Of a stretch of 64,000 nucleotides of DNA, positions 63,962 through 64,000 are shown piece after piece. The first letter of the stretch is position 1; every line of letters starts with the position of its first letter. The notes under the pieces were generated by a model. It had not been told where the DNA came from, did no database searches, and saw nothing but the letters and a program-made list of their open reading frames with translations. Source of the stretch: Brucella sp. 21LCYQ03 (GTDB lineage: Bacteria > Pseudomonadota > Alphaproteobacteria > Rhizobiales > Rhizobiaceae); assembly GCF_023554105.1 (NCBI RefSeq), contig NZ_JAMJWE010000013.1, forward strand, positions 40,285 through 104,284, given 5' to 3'. A program made the translations under genes and the position numbers.

Positions 63962-64000
63962 GCGATTTCAGTAGGTTATGATTCAATCGGATTGCTTACA

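Noticed and set aside
63930..64000. Possible transposon end in the last bases of the window
   Set aside because: No inverted repeat or transposase fragment can be seen in the 70 bases available.

Overview
The window reads as a continuous stretch of alphaproteobacterial chromosome, most like the Brucella/Ochrobactrum group (Hyphomicrobiales). Several things point there: a MucR-type zinc-finger regulator, a CcrM-type adenine methyltransferase, a DivJ/PleC-like cell-cycle kinase, a BetI-BetA-BetB choline operon, and many small domain-of-unknown-function proteins typical of rhizobial relatives (DUF1491, DUF2336, DUF5330, DUF6456, DUF2793). Genes are dense, on both strands, and there are no rRNA, tRNA, CRISPR or insertion-sequence features that I can support. 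Family names come from recognising motifs by eye; no database search was possible.

Layout. 1-6.9 kb: the tail of a class A penicillin-binding protein, a DUF1214/DUF1254 pair, DUF2336 and DUF1491 proteins, a membrane PAS histidine kinase overlapping a peptidoglycan-binding protein, a DUF5330 protein and SufE. 6.9-10.7 kb: an amidase, an overlapping pair (a free-standing DnaA domain IV protein and a DUF6456 protein), a 106-aa protein and MucR. 11.2-20.1 kb: MsrB, oligopeptidase B, two c-type cytochromes, Fe/Mn superoxide dismutase, a haloacid-dehalogenase-like enzyme, an L,D-transpeptidase lipoprotein and a HerA-like ATPase. 20.3-30 kb: an MFS transporter, CorA, a Gre-like factor, the choline-to-betaine operon with a perfect BetI-type operator, a DUF1499 protein, a metallo-hydrolase and BioY. 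30-34 kb: ureidoglycolate lyase and hydroxyisourate hydrolase (purine catabolism), a phage-like DUF2793 protein and an AraC regulator in very AT-rich DNA; this is the most accessory-looking part. 34-43 kb: deacetylase, pyruvate phosphate dikinase, small proteins and SMC. 43-50.4 kb: DsbA, a DciA-like protein, a three-gene cell-surface polysaccharide cassette (UDP-sugar epimerase, O-antigen ligase, GT25 transferase), MutY, a HAD enzyme and CcrM. 50.7-64 kb: a ClC channel, a HAD phosphatase, two cyclic-di-GMP (EAL) proteins, a lipoprotein, threonine synthase, an M16 peptidase, a GNAT acetyltransferase and an AlgH/YqgE protein.

Themes. Chromosome and cell-cycle functions recur (SMC, DciA-like, MutY, CcrM, PAS kinase, DnaA-domain protein), alongside envelope functions (PBP, L,D-transpeptidase, peptidoglycan-binding protein, deacetylase, LPS-type cassette) and redox defence (SOD, MsrB, DsbA, cytochromes). 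Ten intrinsic terminators are clear by eye. No wholly new defence or mobile system is visible. The most unusual items are the polysaccharide cassette whose last gene overlaps the dciA-like start codon, the free-standing DnaA domain IV protein paired with DUF6456, a terminator hairpin containing the ribosome binding site of the DUF2793 gene, and the mosaic AT-rich AraC region.
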